A stretch of DNA of 64,000 nt from Streptomyces lienomycini (GTDB taxonomy: Bacteria > Actinomycetota > Actinomycetes > Streptomycetales > Streptomycetaceae). Both the position numbers and the translations under genes were made by a program. The notes under the pieces are model-generated. The model ran no database searches. It worked only from the letters and a program-made list of their open reading frames with translations, and was not told where the DNA came from. The DNA is taken from NCBI RefSeq assembly GCF_027947595.1, contig NZ_CP116257.1:5279501-5343500 (forward strand). Direction: 5' to 3'. Shown here in pieces: positions 19,190 through 33,094 of this stretch (positions are counted from its first letter, which is position 1; every line of letters begins with the position of its first letter).

Positions 19190-19330
19190 CCACCGACCGA
19201 CTCGCACCACCGCACCACCGGCCGACTCGCTCCACCGCACCACCGACCCGACCCGCACCACGGCTCCACCGCACCACCGACGCGACCCGCACCACGGCTC
19301 CACCACACCACCGGCCGACCCGCACCGGCC
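19190..19330. repeat. C-rich tandem repeat region
   Basis: A strand-biased stretch built from GCACCACCG and GCACCACGGCTCCACC blocks. Within it a 34-bp unit is repeated at 19237-19270 and 19271-19304 with one mismatch. It is noncoding and lies between the HTH stop and the terminator. Confidence 0.85.
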
Positions 19331-19345
19331 GGCCGAGATGTCACA

Positions 19346-19389
19346 CCGGCCCCCGCCCCCCGGCGCCCCTCCGGGGAGGCGGGGGCCGC
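19346..19389. terminator. Bidirectional terminator between the HTH gene and priA
   Basis: GGCCCCCGCC (19348-19357) pairs with GGCGGGGGCC (19378-19387) around a GC-rich loop that can itself pair. It lies between two converging genes. Confidence 0.75.
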
Positions 19390-19404
19390 GGCGTGCAGGG
19401 GTCC

Positions 19405-21553
19405 TCAGCCGATGTCGGGCGGATCGACCCGCACCCACACCGCGGCCTCGCTCCCCCGTGCCGTCCGCGCCGCCTGAGCGGTCTTCAGCGCGCCGGCCAG
19501 CGCCGCCCCGCGCCCCGGCGGCACCCGGACCAGCGCCCGTTCCCAGTGCTCCCCGGCGGCGGCGCCCCCACCCGCCGCGGCCGCCCGGCCGCCGTGACCG
19601 GCAACGGCACCGGTCCGAGAACCTCCGCCTCCGGCGGCAGCTCGACCGCGCTCAGGAATTCGGCCACCGCCTCCGGCGACCCGGCCACGGCCGCCATCCG
19701 CGACACGGGCGGAAAACCCAGCTCGGCCCGTTCACTCAGCTCCCGCAGCGCGTGTCCTGCGGGGTCCCAGCGCACCAGCGCCTGCACCGGCCGCAGGGTC
19801 GGCTCGGCGACCGCGACGACGGTGCCCCCGGCACTGTGCGGGCGCACCAGGGCGGCGGCGGCCAGCCAACGCCGCAACGCGTCCTCGCCTGCGCGCAGGT
19901 CCGGGCGCCCGAGCATCGCCCAGCCGTCGAGCAGCAGGGCCGCCGCATAGCCGCCCTCGGCGACCGGCTCGGCCCCCGGGGTGCTCACGACCAGCGCGGG
20001 AGCCTCGGACACGGTGTCCAGCACGTGCTCCCGCCCGGAGGTCCGCACGGGCACGGCGGGAAAGGCCCGCCCCAGCTCCTCCGCGGTGCGCCGGGCGCCC
20101 ACGACCTGCGCCCGCAGCCGGAAGGCTCCGCACTCCGGGCAGTGCCAGGCACCCTCCTCCCGCCCGCACCAGCCGCACCGCAGCGCGGACCCCGACTCCT
20201 GCCCCTCCAACGGCCCCGCGCAGTGCCGGCACCGGGCGGGCGCACGGCACGCCGCGCAGGCCATCCGCGGTACGTAACCCCGCCGGGGCACCTGGACGAG
20301 CACCGGACCGAGCCGCAGCCCGTCCCTGACGGCCTGCCAGGCCAGGGTCGGCAGCCGCGCGGCACGGGCGGCCTCGTCCCGGGCCAGGTCCTGGTCCCCG
20401 ACGGTCCGCACCAGCGGGGCGGCCGCACGCACCTGCTCCCGCGCCGCGACCAGAGGCCGGGCCCAGCCGGTCTCCACCAACTGGGCCGCCTCCACGGTGC
20501 AGCTCCAGCCGCCCAGCAGGAAGGCGCACCGGTCCTGGGCGGCGCGCAGCAGCAGCACCTCCCGCGCGTGCGGCTGCGGGGCATGCGGCTCGCTGTGGCT
20601 GCCGTCGCCGTCGTCCCACAGGGCGACCAGGCCGAGGTCGCGCACCGGCGCGAACATGGCGGCCCGGGTCCCGATCACGGCCCGTACGGCCCCCCGGCGC
20701 ACGGCGAGCCACTGCGCGTACCGCTTCTCGGGACCGGCGTCCGCGGTCAGCACCGCGTGCCGCCCCTCGCCGAGGAGGGCGGTCAGCGCGGCGTCGGCGC
20801 GGGCGACCGCCCGTCCGTCGGGCAGGACGGCCAGGGCCCCCGGCCGGAGGCCAGCGTCGCCCCCATGGCCCGCGCCAGCTCCTCGGTCCACAGCGGACCG
20901 GGCAACGCGTTCCACACCGCGCGCGGCGCACCCCCCGACGCGAGGGCCGCCATGAACGCGGCGCCCTGCTCGTAACGCGCCCACGACCCCGGTTCGGGTG
21001 CCGGCGGCGCGGGCAGCGGCTGCGGCGAGGCCCGCTTCTCGGCGCGCGCGTTGCGTGGCGGTACGGCGAGTTGGAGGACGTCCGCGAGGCTGCCCGCGTA
21101 CCGGTCGGCGACCGCGCGGACGAGGCCCAGCAGCTCCTCGTCGAGGATCCGCTCGGGCGAGACGACCTGGGCGAGCGCCGCCAGGGGCCCCGCGTAGTCG
21201 GACTCGGCGAGCCGCTCGACCAGGAACCCGTCGATGAGCCCGCCGCCCTCGCGTCGGCCGTCGCGCACCCGGTGCCGCCCGGCCCCGAAACGCACCCGCA
21301 CCCGCACCCCCGGCTGCGCCTCGGCGTCCAGCTCCTCGGGCACGGCGTAGTCGAAGTACCGGTCGAGATGGAGCACGCCCTTGTCGACGAGGACCCTGGC
21401 GACCGGCAGCTCCTTGGCGAGGGCGGCTCCGCGCCAGGTGCGCGGCTTGGCCCGTGGGGTGTTCGCCCGGCGCACCGTCTCCCGGATGAGCGCGAGCTGC
21501 TCGGGCGGCGCGTCCTGCGCGCCGCCCTTAGCCGGTCCGTTCTCGCTGCTCAC
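19405..21553 (-). pseudogene. priA: Primosomal protein N' (PriA) with two apparent -1 frameshifts
   Basis: Homology-consistent sequence continues across three frames. From GTG 21553 the first part reaches a C5 run at 20837-20841, where one extra base restores GATLASGRGALAVLPDGR. The second part runs to a C5-A-C3 run at 19565-19573, where one extra base restores the tail ending VWVRVDPPDIG, stopping at 19405. Corrected length is about 716 residues. The zinc-binding Cys cluster is intact (CAACRAPARCRHC, CGWC, CPEC). The Walker A motif of helicase-active PriA is absent, as in other actinobacterial PriA. Both shifts are in homopolymers, so sequencing error is as likely as decay. Confidence 0.8.
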
Positions 21554-21607
21554 GCCTGCATTCTCGCAAAGACCACTGACAACGCGGCCGGAGCCGGGTC
21601 GCACGAG

Positions 21608-21642
21608 GAGGCCCGGCGTCCCCACCGGGGACACCGGGCCTC
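21608..21642 (-). terminator. Terminator after metK
   Basis: A 16-bp stem (GAGGCCCGGTGTCCCC against its complement with one G-U) with a three-base loop, 74 bases past the metK stop. It would lie inside a longer priA frame starting at 21634, which supports the priA start at 21553. Confidence 0.8.
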
Positions 21643-21715
21643 GTCACGTGCCTTCGGACGCGTTACGCCCGGACCTCCTACCGCCCTGTGGCCTTCCCGC
21701 GGCCCCGTGGCCTTC

Positions 21716-22936
21716 CTACAGCCCCGTGGCCTTGCGCAGCGCGTCCACGCGGTCGGTGCGCTCCCACGTGAAGTCGGGCAGCTCGCGGCCGAAGTGACCG
21801 TACGCGGCGGTCTGGGCGTAGATCGGGCGGAGCAGGTCGAGGTCGCGGATGATGGCGGCCGGACGGAGGTCGAAGACCTCGTCGATCGCCTTCTCGATCT
21901 TCTCGTGGTCGATCTTGGCGGTGCCGAAGGTCTCCACGAACAGGCCGACCGGCTCGGCCTTGCCGATGGCGTAGGCGACCTGAACCTCGCAGCGGGCGGC
22001 GAGCCCGGCGGCGACGACGTTCTTGGCGACCCAGCGCATCGCGTAGGCGGCGGAGCGGTCGACCTTGGACGGGTCCTTGCCGGAGAAGGCGCCGCCGCCG
22101 TGGCGGGCCATGCCGCCGTAGGTGTCGATGATGATCTTGCGGCCGGTCAGGCCGGCGTCGCCCATCGGGCCGCCGATCTCGAAGCGGCCGGTGGGGTTGA
22201 CCAGGAGACGGTAGTTCTCCGTGTCGAGCTTGATGCCGTCGTCGAGGAGCGCCTTCAGCTCGGGCTCGACGACGAATTCCTTGATGTCGGGGGCGAGCAG
22301 CGACTCGAGGTCGATGTCGCTCGCGTGCTGCGAGGAGACGACGACCGTGTCGAGGCGGACGGCCTTGTCGCCGTCGTACTCGATGGTGACCTGCGTCTTG
22401 CCGTCCGGGCGCAGGTAGGGGATCGTGCCGTTCTTGCGGACCTCGGACAGGCGCTTGGACAGGCGGTGCGCCAGGAAGACCGGCAGCGGCATCAGCGTCG
22501 GCGTCTCGTCGGACGCGTAGCCGAACATCAGGCCCTGGTCACCGGCGCCCTGCCGGTCCAGCTCGTCCTCGTCGCCCGCGGCCGCGCCCCCGACCCGGCT
22601 CTCGTACGCCGTGTCGACGCCCTGGGCGATGTCCGGGGACTGCGCGCCGATGGAGACCGAGACACCGCAGGAGGCGCCGTCGAAGCCCTTCTTGGAGGAG
22701 TCGTAGCCGATTTCCAGGATCTTGCCGCGGACGAGGGTGGCGATGTCCGCGTAGGCCTTGGTGGTGACCTCGCCGGCCACGTGCACCAGACCGGTGGTGA
22801 TCAGGGTTTCGACGGCGACCCGGGAGGCCGGGTCCTCACGCAGAAGCGCGTCGAGAATGGTGTCGCTGATCTGGTCAGCGATCTTGTCGGGGTGACCTTC
22901 GGTCACGGACTCCGAGGTGAACAGGCGACGGGACAC
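21716..22936 (-). CDS. metK: S-adenosylmethionine synthetase
   Basis: A 406-residue enzyme making SAM from methionine and ATP. The GTG at 22936 is chosen because AGGGAG is just upstream and the conserved [18 protein letters not shown] start follows. Other signatures are [12 protein letters not shown] (residues about 125-136), [19 protein letters not shown] and the P-loop-like [23 protein letters not shown] at about 23025 could be a -10 box. I found no SAM riboswitch in the 240 bases upstream. Confidence 0.96.
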   Translation of the reverse strand: MSRRLFTSESVTEGHPDKIADQISDTILDALLREDPASRVAVETLITTGLVHVAGEVTTKAYADIATLVRGKILEIGYDSSKKGFDGASCGVSVSIGAQSPDIAQGVDTAYESRVGGAAAGDEDELDRQGAGDQGLMFGYASDETPTLMPLPVFLAHRLSKRLSEVRKNGTIPYLRPDGKTQVTIEYDGDKAVRLDTVVVSSQHASDIDLESLLAPDIKEFVVEPELKALLDDGIKLDTENYRLLVNPTGRFEIGGPMGDAGLTGRKIIIDTYGGMARHGGGAFSGKDPSKVDRSAAYAMRWVAKNVVAAGLAARCEVQVAYAIGKAEPVGLFVETFGTAKIDHEKIEKAIDEVFDLRPAAIIRDLDLLRPIYAQTAAYGHFGRELPDFTWERTDRVDALRKATGL

Positions 22937-23175
22937 AACGCTCCCTGGGGTTGCAGCGGCTGCTGGCTGATCATTTGTGGACGGCACGGGGAGCTGCACC
23001 CGGCGACGTCCGAGAACAGTTTATCGGTCGCACTCTGCCGCGGGCCCACCTGTCTCAGCTCTCGGGAGGGCTGTGACCTGCGGCACGGGCATTCTGCCCA
23101 GAAGGAGGCGCCGTTGGCCAGGGTCGCCACGCTCGAATGCGCCGTCTTCGAGGCCGCCTCAAACGAATGGGCCAT

Positions 23176-24378
23176 TCATTCCAGCCGCCCGGCGACGAGG
23201 TCCCAGACCTGGTCGGCCAGGGCTTCCTTCGGGCCGTGGGGCACCGGGGTCTCGCTTCCGTCGGCGCCCAGGATCACGGCCTCGTTCTCCTCGGAGCCGA
23301 AGGTCCTGCGCTCTCCCACCTCGTTCACCACGAGCAGGTCGCAGCCCTTGCGCTTGAGCTTGGCGCGGCCGTTGGCGAGGACGTCGTCGGTCTCCGCGGC
23401 GAAGCCGACGATCACCTGCCCGGGGCGGGCCCGGGTCCCGGAGATCTCCGCGAGGATGTCCGGATTGCGCACCAGGGCGATCGGCGCGGGCTCCTGGCCG
23501 TCCTTCTTCTTGATCTTCCCCGTGGCGTACGCCGCCGGGCGGAAGTCCGCCACCGCCGCGGCCATGACGACGGCGTCGGCGTCGGCCGAGGCGCGCAGCA
23601 TCGCCTCGCGCAGCTCCACCGCGGTGCCCACCGGTACCACGTCGACGCCGGCCGGGTCCGGCATCGACGCGTTCGCCGCGACCAGCGTGACGCGGGCGCC
23701 GCGGGCGGCGGCGGTGCGGGCGAGGGCGTAGCCCTGCTTGCCGGAGGAGCGGTTGCCGAGGAAGCGGACCGGGTCGAGGGGCTCCCGGGTGCCGCCGGCG
23801 CTGACGACGACGTGCCGCCCGGCGAGGTCGGGCTCGCGCACCCCGCGGGCGAGGACCCTCCGGCAGACCTCGAAGATCTCGCCGGGGTCGGGGAGCCGGC
23901 CCTTGCCGGTGTCGACGCCGGTGAGGCGGCCGACGGCCGGTTCGATCACGACGGCGCCGCGGCGGCGCAGCGTCGCGACGTTCTCCTGGGTGGCCGGGTG
24001 CTCCCACATCTCGGTGTGCATGGCGGGGGCGAAGACGACCGGGCAGCGGGCGGTGAGGAGCGTGTTGGTGAGGAGGTCGTCGGCGAGGCCGTGGGCGGCC
24101 TTGGCGAGCATGTCGGCGGTGGCGGGGGCGACGACGACCAGGTCGGCGTGCTGGCCGATGCGCACGTGCGGGACCTCGTGGACGTCGTCCCACACCTCGG
24201 TGGAGACGGGGTTGCCGGACAGGGCGGACCAGGTGGCGGCGCCGACGAAGTGCAGTGCGGAGGCGGTGGGCACGACGCGGACCTCGTGCCCGGACTCCGT
24301 GAGTCTGCGCAGCAGCTCACAGGCCTTGTACGCGGCGATGCCGCCGCTGACCCCCAGAACGACCTTGGGCTTGTCCAC
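23176..24378 (-). CDS. coaBC: Bifunctional phosphopantothenoylcysteine decarboxylase/synthetase
   Basis: A 400-residue fusion used in coenzyme A synthesis. The CoaC half (residues 1-185) is a flavoprotein starting KVVLGVSGGIAAYKA, with the catalytic His in VPHVRIG and the substrate clamp PAMHTEMW. The usual PAMN is here PAMH. The CoaB half holds SAGGTREPLDPVRF, AAAVADFRP and KIKKKDG, and joins cysteine to phosphopantothenate with CTP. It lies after rpoZ, separated by a strong terminator, in the standard actinobacterial gmk-rpoZ-coaBC-metK order. Confidence 0.94.
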   Translation of the reverse strand: MDKPKVVLGVSGGIAAYKACELLRRLTESGHEVRVVPTASALHFVGAATWSALSGNPVSTEVWDDVHEVPHVRIGQHADLVVVAPATADMLAKAAHGLADDLLTNTLLTARCPVVFAPAMHTEMWEHPATQENVATLRRRGAVVIEPAVGRLTGVDTGKGRLPDPGEIFEVCRRVLARGVREPDLAGRHVVVSAGGTREPLDPVRFLGNRSSGKQGYALARTAAARGARVTLVAANASMPDPAGVDVVPVGTAVELREAMLRASADADAVVMAAAVADFRPAAYATGKIKKKDGQEPAPIALVRNPDILAEISGTRARPGQVIVGFAAETDDVLANGRAKLKRKGCDLLVVNEVGERRTFGSEENEAVILGADGSETPVPHGPKEALADQVWDLVAGRLE

Positions 24379-24430
24379 TGTGTCTCGCCGACCTCTCCCC
24401 GACTCGGATGCGCGTAGGTCCCATCACACA

Positions 24431-24465
24431 CCACAGGCCCGGCAGTCGGGCTGCCGGGCCTGTGG
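24431..24465 (-). terminator. Terminator between rpoZ and coaBC
   Basis: A perfect 15-bp stem (CCACAGGCCCGGCAG with its complement) and five-base loop, 47 bases after the rpoZ stop. It implies coaBC has its own promoter in the 50 bases that follow or depends on readthrough. Confidence 0.85.
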
Positions 24466-24511
24466 ATAAGTCAGCACAAGGCTGAAAATACTATCGCCGA
24501 TGCTGTCGGTA

Positions 24512-24784
24512 CTACTGCGCCGGACCCTCGATGGCCTCGGAGGTCAGCAGCCCGGCGTTGATCTCGCGCAGGGCGATCGAGAGCGGCTTCTCGTGGACGT
24601 GGGTGTCGACGAGCGGACCGACGTACTCGAGGAGGCCCTCGCCGAGCTGCGAGTAGTACGCGTTGATCTGGCGGGCCCGCTTGGCCGCGTAGATCACGAG
24701 GCTGTACTTCGAGTCCGTGGCCTCGAGGAGCTCGTCGATCGGCGGGTTGATGATGCCCTCGGGCGCGGAGATGGAAGAGGACAC
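24512..24784 (-). CDS. rpoZ: RNA polymerase omega subunit
   Basis: A 90-residue protein of normal length for actinobacterial omega. It contains the family core [28 protein letters not shown] and ends with the conserved [14 protein letters not shown]. Omega stabilises the beta' subunit and is part of one ppGpp-binding site in other bacteria, which is relevant to the relA gene in this window. It lies 62 bases after gmk and is probably co-transcribed with it. Confidence 0.96.
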   Translation of the reverse strand: MSSSISAPEGIINPPIDELLEATDSKYSLVIYAAKRARQINAYYSQLGEGLLEYVGPLVDTHVHEKPLSIALREINAGLLTSEAIEGPAQ

Positions 24785-24846
24785 GCTCTACCTTCCGATG
24801 GATGGGAAAGATTCAGCCGGGATGACCACAGGGTGACCAGTGGCGA

Positions 24847-25440
24847 TCACACGACGTTCGTCAAGGCTAGCAGCTCGCGCGCCACGTCCTCGACGGAGGT
24901 GTTCACCAGGGTCTGGTCGAACTCCGGCTCGGCGGCCAGCTCGACCTTGGCCGCGGCGAGGCGGCGCTCGATGACCTCCGGCGGTTCGGTGCCCCGGCCG
25001 GTGAGCCTGCGCACCAGCTCGTCCCAGGAGGGCGGGGCCAGGAACACCAGGCGGGCTTCGGGCATGGACTCGCGGACCTGCCGCGCGCCCTGGAGGTCGA
25101 TCTCCAGGAGCACCGGCTCACCGGCCTCCAGGCGCTCCAGCACGGCCGTGCGCGGCGTCCCGTAGCGGTTGCCGGCGAACTCGGCCCACTCCAGCAGCTC
25201 ACCGTTGGCGATCAGCTTGTCCATCTCCTCGTCGCTGACGAAGAAGTAGTGGACGCCGTGCTGCTCACCGGGGCGGGGCCGGCGGGTCGTCGCCGAGACC
25301 GACAGCCATACCTCGGGGTGTTCGTTGCGCATATGGGCGACGACCGTGCTCTTGCCGACCCCCGAGGGGCCGGAGAGCACGGTCAGCCGCGGACGTGCGT
25401 CCGGGGGTACGGGGGACGTCCCCCGGGGTGTTGCAGCCAT
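24847..25440 (-). CDS. gmk: Guanylate kinase
   Basis: A 197-residue enzyme phosphorylating GMP to GDP. The P-loop is [10 protein letters not shown] (residues 24-33), and the GMP-binding region includes [22 protein letters not shown] and the Tyr/Glu of [15 protein letters not shown]. About 18 residues precede the conserved domain and are encoded by a GC palindrome (25411-25424), so the true start could be slightly different. It follows sihF by 37 bases and precedes rpoZ, forming the sihF-gmk-rpoZ group. Confidence 0.95.
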   Translation of the reverse strand: MAATPRGTSPVPPDARPRLTVLSGPSGVGKSTVVAHMRNEHPEVWLSVSATTRRPRPGEQHGVHYFFVSDEEMDKLIANGELLEWAEFAGNRYGTPRTAVLERLEAGEPVLLEIDLQGARQVRESMPEARLVFLAPPSWDELVRRLTGRGTEPPEVIERRLAAAKVELAAEPEFDQTLVNTSVEDVARELLALTNVV

Positions 25441-25477
25441 GCAGCGATTATTCCAGCAATCGCGCAGTGGTCGGGAC

Positions 25478-25801
25478 TCAGCTGCCGGTGCTGCCGAACT
25501 CCCGCTCGAGGGACGCGATCTGGTTGGAACCGAGACCGCGCACGCGGCGGCTCTCGGAGATGCCCAGTCGCTCCATGATCTGCTTGGCGCGGACTTTGCC
25601 CACGCCCGGCAGGGACTCGAGGAGGGCGGAGACCTTCATCTTGCCGATGACGTCGTTCTCCTGACCCTGCTTGATGACCTCGTGGAGGGAGGCGCCGGAG
25701 TGCTTGAGTCGATTCTTGACCTCGGCCCGCTCCCGGCGAGCCGCGGCGGCCTTTTCGAGCGCGGCTGCGCGCTGTTCAGGGGTAAGGGGCGGAAGAGCCA
25801 C
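25478..25801 (-). CDS. sihF: Integration host factor, actinobacterial type (sIHF)
   Basis: A 107-residue nucleoid protein. GTG at 25801 is selected since GAGGTGA lies six bases upstream and the length equals that of S. coelicolor sIHF. A long basic helix ([20 protein letters not shown]) is followed by a helix-two-turn-helix DNA-binding region ([22 protein letters not shown], residues about 62-83). The family bends and compacts DNA and affects sporulation and antibiotic production in Streptomyces. It is followed by gmk. Confidence 0.95.
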   Translation of the reverse strand: MALPPLTPEQRAAALEKAAAARRERAEVKNRLKHSGASLHEVIKQGQENDVIGKMKVSALLESLPGVGKVRAKQIMERLGISESRRVRGLGSNQIASLEREFGSTGS

Positions 25802-26024
25802 GCCTACGTCACCTCGGATGTCGAACTGTCGGATACGGACCGGTGAGGAACCTAGTCGCCCCTCACCTGGTGAGCCACGAGCAACACGCTCGCCCGTTGA
25901 CTCTCGACGGAGACTAGCGGTCAACTCCTCCAGAGTCAGCGAGAACAGCGGAAAAGTCCTGGTCAGCCTCCGTCAGGGCGGACATTTAGGACATACTCCC
26001 TCTGATTTGAGGATGTATCCAGAG

Positions 26025-26866
26025 TCAGGACGCCGTGACCGCGTTCCGAATGTCGGCCGCGAAACGGTCGGCGGCCGTCCGCAACGCCCCCACATCCGGA
26101 CCGTGACGAAGGACACCCCGGCTGACGTTGGGCACCACGTTGCGCACCGCCGCGCCGAACACGCCCGGCAGGTCCGCGGGCGTGGCCCCCTGGGCTCCGA
26201 TGCCCGGCGCCAGCAGCGGGCCGTTGATGTCCAGGTCGTACGAGGACAGGTCACCGAGGGTGGCACCGACCACCGCGCCGAAGGAGCCCAGCGGCTCCTC
26301 CCCCGCGTTCTCGGCGGCCAGGTGCGCCAGCATCGTCGCCCCGACGCCGAGCCCGTCGCCCCGCACCGCGTGCTGGACCTCGCCGCCCTCCGGGTTGGAC
26401 GTCAGCGCCAGCACGAACAGGCCCGCGCCGCTCTCCCGCGCCAGATCGACGGCCGGCTTCAGGGAGCCGTAGCCGAGGTACGGGGAGACGGTCAGCGCGT
26501 CCGAGAACAGCGGCGCGTCCTTGTGCAGGAACGACTCGGCGTACGCGGCCATGGTGGAGCCGATGTCGCCGCGCTTGGCGTCCATGACGACCAGCGCACC
26601 GGCCGCCCGCGCCTCCTGGACCGACGTCTCCAGGACCGCGACGCCGCGCGAGCCGAAGCGCTCGAAGAAGGCGCTCTGCGGCTTGAGGACCGCGACCCGG
26701 TCGGCCACCGCCTCCACGACGGTGCGGCTGAAGCGCTCCAGCCCGGCCACGTCGTCGTTCAGGCCCCACTCGGCGAGGAGGGAGGCGTGCGGGTCGATGC
26801 CGACGCACAGCGGCCCCCGCTCGTCCATCGCGCGGCGCAGCCGGGCACCGAAGGGTTCCATCACCG

Positions 26867-26870
<4 letters not shown>
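26025..26870 (-). CDS. pyrF: Orotidine 5'-phosphate decarboxylase
   Basis: A 281-residue enzyme of the longer actinobacterial OMPDC type, producing UMP in the last step of the pathway. Catalytic residues are in [27 protein letters not shown] and [12 protein letters not shown] are further family marks. The ATG overlaps the pyrD stop by four bases, so the two are translationally coupled. No clear terminator was seen before sihF. Confidence 0.96.
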
Positions 26871-27973
<1,103 letters not shown>

Positions 27974-28014
27974 GTGTCCTCGTGAAGCCTCTGTGGTGCG
28001 CCGGGGCTCATGAA

Positions 28015-28044
28015 GAGGGGGACACCGTTTCCGGTGTCCCCCTC
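28015..28044 (-). terminator. Intra-cluster hairpin between carB and pyrD
   Basis: GAGGGGGACACCG (28015-28027) and CGGTGTCCCCCTC (28032-28044) form a perfect 13-bp stem with a TTTC loop, starting eight bases past the carB stop. It could terminate or limit transcription into pyrD-pyrF. Confidence 0.8.
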
Positions 28045-28051
28045 GGGGCTG

Positions 28052-31352
<3,301 letters not shown>

Positions 31353-31360
<8 letters not shown>

Positions 31361-32522
31361 GCTGGCCCTCCATGAGGTTCACGAAGCGGTCGAACAGGTA
31401 GGCGGCGTCGTGCGGGCCGGCTGCCGCTTCGGGGTGGTACTGGACGCTGAAGGCCGGCCGGTCGAGGAGCTGGAGCCCCTCCACCACGTTGTCGTTGAGG
31501 CAGACGTGGGAGACCTCGGCGCGGCCGTAGGGGGTGTCGGAGACCTGGTCGAGCGGGGCGTCGACGGCGAAGCCGTGGTTGTGCGCGGTGACCTCGACCT
31601 TGCCGGTCGTACGGTCCTGCACCGGCTGGTTGATGCCGCGGTGGCCGTACTTCAGCTTGAAGGTGCCGAAGCCGAGGGCGCGGCCCAGGATCTGGTTGCC
31701 GAAGCAGATGCCGAAGAGCGGGGTACCGCGTTCCAGGACGCCCCGCATCACGGAGACCGGGTGGTCGGCGGTGGCGGGGTCGCCGGGGCCGTTGGAGAAG
31801 AACACGCCGTCGGGCTCGGCGGCGTAGACGTCCTCGACGGTGGCCGTGGCGGGCAGGACGTGCACCTCGATGCCGCGCTCGGCCATGCGGTGCGGGGTCA
31901 TGCCCTTGATGCCGAGGTCGATCGCGGCGACGGTGAACTTCGCGGTGCCGAGCGGGACGGCTTCGCCGTCGGGGCCGATCGCGGGGACGACGTACGCCTC
32001 GGTGGTGGCGACCTCGGCGGAGAGGTCGGCGCCGCTCATCTCGGGGGCCTGGCGGACCTCGGCGAGCATGGTGCCCTCGTCGGGCAGGGCCTGGCCGGAG
32101 AAGATGCCGACGCGCATCGCGCCGCGTTCGCGCAGGTGGCGGGTGAGGGCGCGGGTGTCGATGCCGGAGATGCCGACGACGCCCTGGGCGGCCAGCTCCT
32201 CGTCGAGGGAGCGCGTCGAGCGCCAGTTGGAGGGCACGCGCGCGGGGTCGCGCACGACGTAGCCGGAGACCCAGATCTTCTTGGACTCCATGTCCTCGTC
32301 GTTGATGCCGGTGTTCCCGATGTGCGGGGCGGTCATGACGACGACCTGGCGGTGGTACGACGGGTCGGTGAGGGTCTCCTGGTAGCCGGTCATGCCGGTG
32401 GAGAACACGGCTTCGCCGAAGGTGGCCCCCACGGCCCCGTAGGCGCGGCCGCGGAAGATCCGGCCGTCCTCCAGGACGAGTACGGCGGGAGTCCGGCGGG
32501 CTCCCCTGGTGGAGGTCGTCAT
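31353..32522 (-). CDS. carA: Carbamoyl-phosphate synthase small subunit (glutaminase)
   Basis: A 389-residue protein. The N-terminal CPSase domain has [22 protein letters not shown], and the C-terminal class I amidotransferase has the nucleophile elbow [12 protein letters not shown] and the His-Glu pair in [12 protein letters not shown]. It hydrolyses glutamine and passes ammonia to CarB. The ATG overlaps the preceding gene's stop by four bases, so translation is coupled. Confidence 0.97.
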
Positions 32523-33094
32523 CGTGCGCCTTCCGTTTCCGTCTTGTTGATCATGTCGTTCAGGGTTTCGACCCACTCGTTGTGCTCGGCCGCGTGGTCG
32601 GAGCGGAAGCCGGAGTCGATCAGCTTGTCCCCGTGCGCCCAGGTGACGACCAGCAGGCCGCCCTCGGTGAGGACCTTGCCGGCGATGCCCTTGTCGAGCC
32701 GGGCCTCGCGCAGGGCGGCGAGCGGGACGAAGAAGTCGGCGGCGCCGGGGCGTACGACGTCCAGACCCGCGTCCGTCAGGGTCAGCTCGACCCGGCTGCG
32801 GGTGCCCAGGCCGTGCGCCACGATGCGGTCCAGCCACTGCCCGGCGGTGGTGGAGCCGTGGTAGCGGCCGCTCATGCCCAGTTTCGCCGGGCCGGGCTCG
32901 TCCGGCGCGGCGGGCAGTTCGGGCAGGTCGCTCTGGAGCGTGCCGCGCCACTTCCAGCCCTCGCGCATCAGCCAGTAGACGAGGGCGACGAACAGGCCGA
33001 GGCCGACGACCCAGCCGACGCGGGCGGCCCAGTCGGTCACTTCCGCCGATTCCTTCTCGGCGGCCAGCAGGATTACCGGTGCTACAGATGTCAC
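32519..33094 (-). CDS. Membrane protein conserved within the pyrimidine operon
   Basis: GTG at 33094 (GTGA overlap with the pyrC stop) gives 191 residues. One membrane segment lies at about residues 24-42 ([19 protein letters not shown]), and a soluble domain with beta strands follows ([38 protein letters not shown]). It sits between pyrC and carA, overlapping both by four bases. The same place is occupied by a membrane protein gene in Mycobacterium tuberculosis (Rv1382), so the link to pyrimidine synthesis is conserved while the function is unknown. Confidence 0.88.
   Translation of the reverse strand: MTSVAPVILLAAEKESAEVTDWAARVGWVVGLGLFVALVYWLMREGWKWRGTLQSDLPELPAAPDEPGPAKLGMSGRYHGSTTAGQWLDRIVAHGLGTRSRVELTLTDAGLDVVRPGAADFFVPLAALREARLDKGIAGKVLTEGGLLVVTWAHGDKLIDSGFRSDHAAEHNEWVETLNDMINKTETEGAR

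Noticed and set aside
19190..19330. CRISPR-like array
   Set aside because: Units are 9-34 bases, degenerate, have no unique spacers, and no cas genes are near.
22937..23175. SAM riboswitch before metK
   Set aside because: I could not find the conserved SAM-I or SAM-IV core sequences in the 240-base gap.
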